Source of the DNA: Ardenticatenaceae bacterium
GTDB lineage: Bacteria > Chloroflexota > Anaerolineae > Promineifilales > Promineifilaceae
Length of the DNA stretch: 30,997 nucleotides
Direction: 5' to 3'
Assembly: GCA_020634415.1 (NCBI GenBank)
Contig: JACKBT010000051.1
Span: 1-30,997, forward strand
Below the pieces are notes generated by a model. That model searched no databases. It was not told the origin of the DNA and worked only from the letters and a program-made list of their open reading frames with translations. Each line of letters opens with the position of its first letter. The stretch's first letter is position 1. The translations under genes and the position numbers were made by a program. Below are positions 9,017 through 15,802 of the stretch, piece by piece.

Positions 9017-9517
9017 ATGAGTACATTGGGTTGGATACACACAATTTTTGGACTGGTGGCGCTGGCGGCGGGAACGGCCGTTATCTTCCTCAAAAAAGGC
9101 GGCCGTTGGCATCGTACTTTAGGTCACATATACTTGACCAACATGCTGGCCCTAAACATGAGCGCCCTTTTCATTTACAGATTGTACGGCCGTTTTGGCC
9201 CTTTCCATTGGATGGCCGTCGCTAGCCTGTTGACCCTCATCGTCGGCATGGTTCCCGTCTTCACCCGCCTGCCCAAAGGTAGCTGGCTGCAACTCCATGC
9301 CGCCTTCATCAACGGCTCTTACGTCGGCCTGGTAGCTGGCTTTGTTTCCGAAATCACCAGCCGCATCCCCGGTACAGAAGAACACTTTGGACTGGTTGTA
9401 GGGGTAACAACCGCCCTCATTATTGGTATTGGCGCAACCCTGATCCATCGCAATTTACCCCAAAGCCTCACCCGTGTCCCGGCTCGTTTTCGTCGAGAAA
9501 CGCAAACGGCCGTTTAA
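9017..9517 (+). CDS. DUF2306-type small integral membrane protein
   Basis: 166 aa with about four hydrophobic segments (near residues 5-25, 40-55, 65-82 and 95-145). It has the RWHRTLGHIYLTNML segment between helices 1 and 2, which resembles the H-R-x-x-G-x-x-Y signature of the DUF2306 membrane family. No enzymatic function is known for that family. The ATG is preceded by AGGAGAG at a good distance. It is monocistronic as far as can be seen; next is a tRNA on the opposite strand. It has four copies of the AACGGCCGTT-type palindrome. Confidence 0.7.
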   Translation: MSTLGWIHTIFGLVALAAGTAVIFLKKGGRWHRTLGHIYLTNMLALNMSALFIYRLYGRFGPFHWMAVASLLTLIVGMVPVFTRLPKGSWLQLHAAFINGSYVGLVAGFVSEITSRIPGTEEHFGLVVGVTTALIIGIGATLIHRNLPQSLTRVPARFRRETQTAV

Positions 9518-9617
9518 TAGCACCTCTAAGGCGCACCTGGAGAAAAGATGATGACAACATTGGGTTTGGTGGGGTGGCGGGCAATGTGGTGTGGCGAAAC
9601 GGCCGATCCTGAAAACA

Positions 9618-9645
9618 AAAGAGCATCGCGTTGGCGATGCTCTTT
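9618..9645 (-). terminator. Intrinsic terminator of tRNA-Glu
   Basis: Nine-base arms GAGCATCGC and GCGATGCTC with a 4-base loop. On the minus strand the hairpin is followed by TTTTGTTTTC. It lies 5-8 bp downstream of the 3' end of the tRNA gene. The AAA/TTT flanks extend the stem, so it could also work for the rightward DUF2306 gene, though that strand has only a short T-run. Confidence 0.85.
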
Positions 9646-9649
9646 ATGC

Positions 9650-9725
9650 TGGTGCCCTCACGGGGATTCGAACCCCGGTCTTAGCCTTGAAAGGGCTACG
9701 TCCTAGTCCCCTAGACGATGAGGGC
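9650..9725 (-). tRNA. tRNA-Glu (anticodon TTC), CCA encoded
   Basis: The minus strand folds as a full cloverleaf. The acceptor stem is GCCCTCA/TGAGGGC. The D arm contains TCTAGGGGACTAGGA. The anticodon stem TAGCC/GGCTA holds loop CTTTCAA, giving anticodon TTC. The T arm is CGGGG-TTCGAAT-CCCCG. The discriminator is A and CCA is encoded (plus-strand TGG at 9650-9652). The mature body without CCA is 9653-9725. It is a single tRNA with its own promoter (9737-9765) and terminator (9618-9645). Confidence 0.97.
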
Positions 9726-9736
9726 GAGCGGAGGGA

Positions 9737-9765
9737 ATTCTATCATTGGCATAGGGGTGGGTCAA
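9737..9765 (-). promoter_or_regulatory. Sigma-70 type promoter of tRNA-Glu
   Basis: On the minus strand TTGACC (9765-9760), a 17-bp spacer and TAGAAT (9742-9737) lie just upstream of the tRNA. The predicted start falls a few bases before the acceptor stem. Five of six consensus bases match in each box. Confidence 0.8.
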
Positions 9766-9792
9766 GAAATTTGTCAATTTGCCCAAGGGATT

Positions 9793-10701
9793 TTAGCGGA
9801 GGGGCATACGGCGGACGGTAACGGCCGTTCGCTTGCTAATCAAATAAATGCCACTGCCAATCAGCACAATGCCCACCAACATGGCCCAGGTCACAATTTC
9901 ATCCAGCAGCAGCACGCCGAAGGTGGTGGCAACAACAGGAATAATGTAGGAGGTGAGAGAAAAGGCGGTGGCCCCAAAGCGGCGTTGAATATAGAAGGCA
10001 GTGAACTGCCCGGCCAAAGCCCCAATGAGGCCAGCGTAGGCCAACGAGAAGTAGCCAGCGGGGGTTACATCCGCCAGCGTAAACTCACCCACCAACAAAG
10101 CGGCCACAAAAGCAATAACGGCCCCTGTGAACAAACGAATGCCTGTCACGGTCATCGGATCAATGTGCATCATGCGGCGGCGCACATACATGGTGTTGAT
10201 GGCCTCTGAGACCAAACCCATCATCACCAAAATGAAGCCCAGCGGACTGGCACGGCCGACATCGGCCAAGCCGCTTTCGCCGCGCAGGACGAGGAACAAT
10301 GCACCCAGCAGGGCCAAAACCAGGCCGATGGCTTTGTTGCGTGTCATCTTCTCATCGGGCAGTACAAAATGGGCCATGATGACGATGATGGCGGGTGAGG
10401 CGGTGACGAAGATGCTGGCAACGCCGCTGGATTGGTATTGCAGGGACAAAATGAAGGAGGTCATGGGGATAGCCACGCCCAGAATGCCGCTGATGATGCC
10501 GTGTTTCCAGATGGTGCGGTCTTGGGGCCAGCGACGGCCGTTGGCGAAGGCAATGGGTATGAAAAAGAGGGTGGCCGTAGCCAGCCGCAGGGCGATGAAG
10601 AGGTAAGGGTCAAACTCGCCAATGCCAAAGCGGCTGGCGACGATGTTTGTACCCCAAAAGAGGCTGAGCAAAATGATGTAGGGAAAGGCTTTTGGTTGCA
10701 T
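9793..10701 (-). CDS. EamA/DMT-superfamily transporter
   Basis: 302 aa with ten hydrophobic segments in two about 140-residue halves, each an EamA repeat. The N-terminal segment IILLSLFWGTNIVASRFG and the ALRLATATLFFIPIAF helix are typical of RhaT/YdcZ-like drug/metabolite transporters. The second half starts near LGFILVMMGLVSEAINTMYVRR. The family exports or imports small metabolites; the substrate is unknown. The C-terminus (SKRTAVTVRRMPLR) is basic and cytosolic. The gene is divergent from the GNAT gene at 10779, with 77 bp between them. No clear ribosome binding site precedes the ATG at 10701, so the start is less certain than the frame. Confidence 0.85.
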   Translation of the reverse strand: MQPKAFPYIILLSLFWGTNIVASRFGIGEFDPYLFIALRLATATLFFIPIAFANGRRWPQDRTIWKHGIISGILGVAIPMTSFILSLQYQSSGVASIFVTASPAIIVIMAHFVLPDEKMTRNKAIGLVLALLGALFLVLRGESGLADVGRASPLGFILVMMGLVSEAINTMYVRRRMMHIDPMTVTGIRLFTGAVIAFVAALLVGEFTLADVTPAGYFSLAYAGLIGALAGQFTAFYIQRRFGATAFSLTSYIIPVVATTFGVLLLDEIVTWAMLVGIVLIGSGIYLISKRTAVTVRRMPLR

Positions 10702-10778
10702 AAGGGGTTAAGTTTAACTGAACTGTGACATTGGGCGAGTGGATTGTCAGGCGATAGGCGGCGCATTAAAATGGAGCG

Positions 10779-11687
10779 ATGGAGATTCGCGCTTATCGGG
10801 CCGCAGATGCGGCTAAATTGTGCCAGCTTCACCACCAGATTTGGGGGGAGACGATAACGGCCGTTGATCTGCACGACGATCTTTTGTCCTATGAACATTT
10901 GCGGGTAGGGGTGGTTGCGGGGGAAGTGGTGGGTTATACGGCCGTTTCCACTGTTCCTGGTCTGCCCCAGGTGCGCGTTTTGCGCGGGTTCATCGCCCCC
11001 CCATGGCAGCGCCAGGGGCTGGGCAGCCAATTGCTGCGGCACTTGATGGGGGCATTGAGAGTGGAGATTGGAGATTGGAGACTAGTCTCCAGTCTCCAGT
11101 CCCCACTCTCCACTCTCCAACTCTCCTACTGCGTAGATGATGTGCATTCGGCCGTTGCCCACTTCCTGCGCTCTCACAACTTCTACATTGAACACGAAGA
11201 GCAGCACTTAATCCTCGCCTCTCCCCCTCTCTCCCCCTCCCCTCCTCCTGCTCCACTCTCCCTGGCGACCCTCTCACGCTCCCCAGCAGTGGCCCAATTT
11301 ATCAAATTGTATGATGCCAGCTTTGGCCCTCATCCCTGGTATCAGCCCTACACCCGGGGGGAAGTGGCCGCGTCACTGTACCGCGCTCAGGATTTGCTCT
11401 TTTTGTACCACCGCGAGGAGCCGATTGGGTTTGCCTGGACGAGGTTGATGGCTGGGGATTTGGGTGAGATTGAGCCGATAGGGATTGTGGACGAGTGGCA
11501 GGGGCGGGGATACGGCCGTTTCCTCCTGCAAAGCGCCATTCACACCCTTAGCGCACGCGGAGCCAACGAAATCCACATCGGCACCTGGGCCAGCAACAAA
11601 CCCGCCCTTCACCTCTACCACAGCCTCGGCTTTGTCCCCGATCACACCCTCACCTACCTGGCCTATGATGTTACTGCGGCTGCCTGA
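10779..11687 (+). CDS. Tandem double-GNAT N-acetyltransferase
   Basis: 302 aa with two GNAT domains. Domain 1 (about 1-150) has acetyl-CoA loop QRQGLGSQLL. Domain 2 (about 165-302) has QGRGYGRFLL and the NKPALHLYHSLGF helix-strand end. Such proteins transfer acetyl groups from acetyl-CoA to amines; double-GNAT members include mycothiol synthase-like enzymes, but the substrate cannot be read here. Two oddities lie inside the frame. A 70-bp array of ten 7-mers (11057-11126) adds about 23 residues to domain 1 just after the CoA-binding helix. A pure pyrimidine tract (11218-11249) encodes the Ser/Pro linker between the domains. The 3' end overlaps the convergent secreted-protein gene by 17 bp. 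GGAG is only 2 bp from the ATG, so the start is moderately certain. Confidence 0.85.
   Translation: MEIRAYRAADAAKLCQLHHQIWGETITAVDLHDDLLSYEHLRVGVVAGEVVGYTAVSTVPGLPQVRVLRGFIAPPWQRQGLGSQLLRHLMGALRVEIGDWRLVSSLQSPLSTLQLSYCVDDVHSAVAHFLRSHNFYIEHEEQHLILASPPLSPSPPPAPLSLATLSRSPAVAQFIKLYDASFGPHPWYQPYTRGEVAASLYRAQDLLFLYHREEPIGFAWTRLMAGDLGEIEPIGIVDEWQGRGYGRFLLQSAIHTLSARGANEIHIGTWASNKPALHLYHSLGFVPDHTLTYLAYDVTAAA
11057..11126. repeat. Tandem-heptad hairpin inside the GNAT gene (unit GAGATTG / GTCTCCA)
   Basis: Ten consecutive 7-mers: four of the type GAGATTG, then six of the complementary type GTCTCCA or CTCTCCA, with the centre at ACTAGT. It is read in frame as part of the acetyltransferase. The unit is nearly the same as in the array at 15696-15787 (GAGACTG), so the two are likely related insertions. 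Confidence 0.85.
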
Positions 11688-14322
11688 TCAGAGGCAGATA
11701 GGTGTGGGTGATGACGAGTTCCGGCCAGGGAGTAGAAGCCTGGCCGATGACCTCAATCTCATTTAAGGCAGCCACTTCGCTCCAGTACCAACGGCCGTTT
11801 ACCGCCGCCACCGTCAGGCGCAGTTCATCAATCTCCAGCGGCGGCTCAAACGTCAGCAGTGTGCCGCCAGTGGTTAATGGCTCAATGCGGCCCGTCGTCT
11901 GGCTGCTCACCACATTGCCATCCACATATAAAGCCAGCGTCGCCGCCTCCACATAATAAGGCCCATACTGCGCTGGCTCGCCAAAGCCGCCCCAATCGCC
12001 CCCCTCTGGCGGCGGGCCAACCAGCCGAATCTGCTTCACGCGCATGGCCGTCGGCCAGGCCAAGGCCACCCACTGCCCCACCGGATTGGCCTCTTCGGCC
12101 GACATCCAGCCCAATTCATCATCCTGGTAGCCCAGTTGGTAATCATCGTCGAAGAAGGGTGCTTCGGGGCCGTTGGCGGGCAGGGGAACCCAGCCGCGCC
12201 GATCCGTGAGCTTTTCGGGGCCGAAGCTGTTGTATTGGTCGCCGGGGCGGTGGGAACTGGCGGTGGCGGCGGCATAGGGGGCCACATTTTGCCAGCCGCT
12301 TTCGGCATCGGCCGTTACATCATCTAGCGAGCCGCTGACATGCCCCATATGGCAGCCCACACAAGTGACTGTTTCGCCCGGACGCGCCCAGGCACTGCCC
12401 TGGGCAATGGTGCTGTAGCCGCGATCCCAACGGCGCACCAGCCGCCCCTGGGCATCGCGCAAGATGATGAAGCCCATGGCATCGGCAGGTACGGTCATGG
12501 TAAAAGCACCAGCCGGAGTGACTTCAACTTCATCCCACAAAATGGCGCGAACCTGGCTGTCCTGCCGGAAATCGTCGCAGGGCTGCGGCCAGCCGTTGTA
12601 GCAGTAGGCGCCGGTGAACTGGTTGACATCAAGCCATAACTGCGCGGTGGCTACGCTGCCCGGCGGCGGCGAGTTGTTGACATAAGGTGAGAAAAGTGAG
12701 GGGTTGGCGTACACGTTGGGGTTGTGGATGGTGGCGGTGGCGATGTCGTTTGGCCCGTTTTGGCTGAACCAGTAGGCGGGCAGGGTGTGGGGGACGTTGC
12801 CTTGTAGGGGGTCGTCGCTGGCGACATTGGTGAAGGCATCGGGGGTGGCTGACCAGCCGGAGCGCGGGGTGAGGGGTTTGGCATCCATGAGATCGGCCGT
12901 TGCCAACCCTAACGGCCCCAAATCAACCGCCACTGCGGCCTGGCCTGTGCCATCTACATTCATCGCCCATAACTGGTAACGCAGGTTTGACCCCTGTAAG
13001 TCGAAGCCGTTGTATTGGCCGCTGGTGGGCAGGCTGTTGTCTTCGCTGGATTGGGAGTAGAGAATACGGCCGTCGGGCAGTCCCCAGGGGTGCAGCGCAT
13101 ATGGCCCCGAATCATCGCCGGAATAGGCTTTGTCATAACTGAGTCCGGCCAGGGCATCTACGGCGTTGGCGTAGAGCATGGCCACGCCGGGCAAAGCCAC
13201 GCGGATGCCCGATTTGTGAGTGGAGTGAACCATGGTCTGGTCGGGCTGCATGGTGTAGGCCACGTAAAGCTGCTGGTTGTGGATGACGACGGCTGGCTGG
13301 GCTGCGGCGTAGGTATCGCCGCTGCCCGAATCGTTGGTCAGGCTCCAGGCGCAGCACGGGGTCCAGGCAAAGCGCTGGAAGTCGGTGCCGCCGGGGTTGA
13401 GCGTCATTAAGTGCCAGGTGTTGGGGGCGCTGCGGATTTCAAAGCCGCCGGGCAGGATGGCACGGGCGGGGTTGAATTGGGCGTTAGGGTTGGCTAAGAT
13501 GCGTGTGCCATCGGGCAGCACCACATCTACATCGGCATCGTCTATGCGGTTGTAGATGCCCATTTCGGAGGGCTGGTTGAACTGATTCCACCAGCGTGAG
13601 GCCAGAATACGGCCGTCTGGCAGGGGGGTGGGGTGCAGCACACCGGCCCGCTCGGTGGTGATGCGGTGCAGGTTGGAGCCATCGCTGTTCATGATGTAGA
13701 GGTTGAAGGATTCGCGCTCGTCGTAGTGGGCGCGGGTGGGGTAGCGGGAGGAGTTGAAGACAATACGGCCGTCTGCCAGATAGGCCGGAAACAGGTCGTG
13801 ATAGTCTGAATAGGTTTCGGAATTGCCAAATTGCCCGGCGTTGGGGATGGTGATGGCCCGGTCGGAGAATGTCAGTTGGGTCAGACTGCTGCCAGCGAAA
13901 TCGCCGACGTTGACCTCGTAGAGCCGCCAGCCGTAAGCGGTGTGGTTGGGGTCAATGGTTTTCGCCCCGGCAAAGACAATTTTGGTGGCATCAAAGTTGA
14001 CATCGGGCGACTGGACATCTACTAGACCGGGCAGGTTGTAGGCGTGCAGTGTGCCGTCGGCATCGCGCTGGACGAGTTGGCTGCCCGGTGCGTATTTGGC
14101 GATGCCTGTGCCCCACTGCCCGGCGGGGCCAACTTCGTCGCTAAAGATGACATCCTCTGTTGCCAGGTGAGCGCGGGCAACGAAGATGATGTCGGGAAGG
14201 GGGCTGCCTTGTTGGTTTTGGGGGTTGGCCTGGGCGGTGTGAAGGGTAACGGCCGTTGCCACCAACACCACACCCATTAAAAAGAGGAAGAAGGGAAAAC
14301 GCTGCCAGGTTCTCGATTGCAT
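11671..14322 (-). CDS. Secreted beta-propeller / c-type heme protein, hydrazine-synthase-alpha-like
   Basis: 883 aa. Residues 1-32 form a signal peptide. The N-terminal two thirds carry repeated beta-propeller blades of the PD40/TolB type (NLYIMNSDGSNLHRIT, PLPDGRILASRWW, WGLPDGRILYSQSS). A single heme c motif CVGCH (Cys654, Cys657, His658) follows a segment DAMGFIILRDAQGRLVRRWD. The C-terminal about 190 residues resemble a discoidin (F5/8 type C) carbohydrate-binding domain. The chain ends HTYLPLIRQPQ. Propeller plus a CxxCH site recalls the hydrazine synthase alpha-subunit family, but only one heme site is seen and no partner subunits lie nearby. I therefore call it an HzsA-like extracytoplasmic redox or binding protein without assigning the reaction. 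Its stop overlaps the convergent GNAT gene. Confidence 0.78.
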   Translation of the reverse strand: MQSRTWQRFPFFLFLMGVVLVATAVTLHTAQANPQNQQGSPLPDIIFVARAHLATEDVIFSDEVGPAGQWGTGIAKYAPGSQLVQRDADGTLHAYNLPGLVDVQSPDVNFDATKIVFAGAKTIDPNHTAYGWRLYEVNVGDFAGSSLTQLTFSDRAITIPNAGQFGNSETYSDYHDLFPAYLADGRIVFNSSRYPTRAHYDERESFNLYIMNSDGSNLHRITTERAGVLHPTPLPDGRILASRWWNQFNQPSEMGIYNRIDDADVDVVLPDGTRILANPNAQFNPARAILPGGFEIRSAPNTWHLMTLNPGGTDFQRFAWTPCCAWSLTNDSGSGDTYAAAQPAVVIHNQQLYVAYTMQPDQTMVHSTHKSGIRVALPGVAMLYANAVDALAGLSYDKAYSGDDSGPYALHPWGLPDGRILYSQSSEDNSLPTSGQYNGFDLQGSNLRYQLWAMNVDGTGQAAVAVDLGPLGLATADLMDAKPLTPRSGWSATPDAFTNVASDDPLQGNVPHTLPAYWFSQNGPNDIATATIHNPNVYANPSLFSPYVNNSPPPGSVATAQLWLDVNQFTGAYCYNGWPQPCDDFRQDSQVRAILWDEVEVTPAGAFTMTVPADAMGFIILRDAQGRLVRRWDRGYSTIAQGSAWARPGETVTCVGCHMGHVSGSLDDVTADAESGWQNVAPYAAATASSHRPGDQYNSFGPEKLTDRRGWVPLPANGPEAPFFDDDYQLGYQDDELGWMSAEEANPVGQWVALAWPTAMRVKQIRLVGPPPEGGDWGGFGEPAQYGPYYVEAATLALYVDGNVVSSQTTGRIEPLTTGGTLLTFEPPLEIDELRLTVAAVNGRWYWSEVAALNEIEVIGQASTPWPELVITHTYLPLIRQPQ

Positions 14323-14517
14323 AATTCTGCTCCATTTTTACAAAAGAATTTGGTTCAAAATGGGGCGAAGAACCTTCACAAAGGAACTGCTGTTTGTAAA
14401 GAAGGCTTGCATGAAGATGAACCACTCCACCTAAAGGCATGTTGCCTGAAGTCGTGCCGATAGTAACAAAAGCCCCCCTGTTGGTTAAGCCTTACTTCGG
14501 TACTGATGCACCTGTAA

Positions 14518-14536
14518 AGCGATTTTGTAAATCGCT
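14518..14536. repeat. Small dispersed palindrome, GCGATTT core (copy 3)
   Basis: Eight-base arms AGCGATTT and AAATCGCT with centre TGT. It is the same core as the copies at 5-25 and 2225-2245. Confidence 0.6.
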
Positions 14537-14630
14537 GGGATGATTGGTTTATTTCCACCAACTAAAAAAAGATGAGTAAGCCTTTACCTTTTTTCCATCA
14601 CCCTTTACAATCATGCCATTGTGACTGGCA

Positions 14631-14719
14631 AGTTAATTGGGGAATTAAGTAATTGAGTAATTGAGTAATTGTACCAGTTACCCAATTGCCCAATCACCTA
14701 ATTCCCCAGTTACCCAATC
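14631..14719. repeat. Tandem-octad hairpin (unit GAGTAATT / AATTGCCC)
   Basis: The left arm is 8-mers of the type GAGTAATT (five consecutive units with drift). After GTACC the right arm is 8-mers AATTGCCC, AATCACCT, AATTCCCC, AGTTACCC, roughly the reverse complement. It lies directly before the translation start of the MoxR gene. Translating through it would add a spurious 26-residue N-terminus to that protein. Confidence 0.75.
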
Positions 14720-14738
14720 GTTAAAAATGGAGAAAATT

Positions 14739-15695
14739 ATGACATTCAAAGACGTAGCCGATGTGCGCCAAAAGCTTAGTGCTCAGCGTTACATTACTTC
14801 CGAAGAAATCGGTACGGTCGTTTACCTGGCACAGTCCCTGTGCAAGCCTATTTTAGCCGAGGGGCCAGCGGGTGTGGGTAAGACGGAGTTGGCAAAAGTA
14901 TGGGCATCTTCTTTGGGGTTCCCGCTCATTCGTTTGCAGTGTTATGAGGGTTTGGACGAAAGCAAGGCGCTGTATGAGTGGGAATATGCCAAGCAGATGC
15001 TTTACACGCAGCTTTTGCGCGACACGCTGCGGAACATCTTGGGCGATGTGGACAGTTTGCAAACGGCCGCTATGCGTCTGGCTCAAGAAGAAGATGTCTT
15101 TTTCTCCGAAAACTTTCTCCTGCCCCGCCCTCTGCTGACAGCCCTTACTTCTGATAAACCCGTCGTCCTGCTCATTGACGAAATTGACCGCGCCGATGTG
15201 GAGTTTGAAGCCTTTTTGCTGGAAATCCTCAGCGATTTTCAGGTGAGTGTGCCGGAATTGGGCACGATTCATGCCAAACACCAGCCGATGGTGCTGTTGA
15301 CGAGCAACAACACCCGCGAACTCAGCGAAGCTCTTAAGCGCCGCTGTCTTTACCTCTTTGTAGATTATCCCACACAAGATGATGAGTTGGAGATTGTGCG
15401 CTTGAAGGTGCCGGATTTGCAGCCAGAGTTGGCGCAGCAGGCGGTAGCGGTGGTGCATCAACTGCGTAATATGGATTTGCGCAAAGTGCCCAGTATTAGC
15501 GAGACGCTGGATTGGGCGCGGGCCTTGGTGACGCTGAATGCCAAGTCTATTGATGAAAAGACGTTGACCAATACGCTCACGGTGCTGTTGAAGTATGAGG
15601 CGGATGTGGCTAAAGCGCGGCGGATGATGGGGGATGGCGGCAGTTCGCGTGGCGGCGGCAGTGGTGGTGGTGGACGACGAGGGCGGAATTATTAG
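14739..15695 (+). CDS. MoxR-family AAA+ ATPase
   Basis: 318 aa from the chosen ATG. Walker A is GPAGVGKT (42-49), Walker B is LLIDE (144-148), the sensor-1 Asn is in LLTSNN (about 190), and ALKRRC carries the arginine finger region. These are the marks of the MoxR/CoxD group, chaperone-like ATPases that work with VWA proteins to mature enzymes or insert metal centres. The next gene is exactly such a VWA protein. I use the ATG at 14739 because GGAG sits 6 bp upstream, and an upstream in-frame start would read through a repeat hairpin. The C-terminus is a Gly/Arg-rich low-complexity tail (about 298-318). The complex the pair serves cannot be named; no CODH or other obvious client gene is in the window. 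Confidence 0.9.
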   Translation: MTFKDVADVRQKLSAQRYITSEEIGTVVYLAQSLCKPILAEGPAGVGKTELAKVWASSLGFPLIRLQCYEGLDESKALYEWEYAKQMLYTQLLRDTLRNILGDVDSLQTAAMRLAQEEDVFFSENFLLPRPLLTALTSDKPVVLLIDEIDRADVEFEAFLLEILSDFQVSVPELGTIHAKHQPMVLLTSNNTRELSEALKRRCLYLFVDYPTQDDELEIVRLKVPDLQPELAQQAVAVVHQLRNMDLRKVPSISETLDWARALVTLNAKSIDEKTLTNTLTVLLKYEADVAKARRMMGDGGSSRGGGSGGGGRRGRNY

Positions 15696-15787
15696 GGGCT
15701 GGAGACTAGAGACTGGAGACTGGAGACTGGAGATTGGAGACTGGTGCCTAAGCGGGTTAGTCTCTAATTCTCTAGGCTCTAGTTTCC
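15696..15787. repeat. Tandem-heptad hairpin (unit GAGACTG / TAGTCTC)
   Basis: It begins at the base after the MoxR stop codon. Six 7-mers of type GAGACTG form the left arm, followed by a spacer with GTGCCTAAGCGGG and a right arm of degenerate TAGTCTC-type 7- or 8-mers. It fills the gap between the MoxR and VWA genes. Each unit contains GGAG, and the ribosome binding site of the next gene (GGGAGACT at 15791) looks like one further unit. Confidence 0.8.
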
Positions 15788-15802
15788 TTCGGGAGACTCA
15801 TC

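Larger units (their letters stand above)
14323..14738. other. Divergent intergenic region with two repeat elements
   Basis: 416 bp between the secreted heme protein (-) and the MoxR ATPase (+). It contains the GCGATTT palindrome at 14518-14536 and the 8-bp-unit hairpin at 14631-14719, which ends only 9 bp before the ribosome binding site of the MoxR gene. I see no RNA gene and no supportable small coding frame in the rest. Confidence 0.5.

Noticed and set aside
11057..11126. CRISPR-like or other spaced repeat array
   Set aside because: The units are 7 bp, contiguous and inverted about the centre, with no spacers and no cas genes anywhere in the window.
14661..14738. N-terminal extension of the MoxR protein from an upstream in-frame ATG
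   Set aside because: The 26 extra residues are just translation of the octad hairpin; a good GGAG sits before the ATG at 14739.
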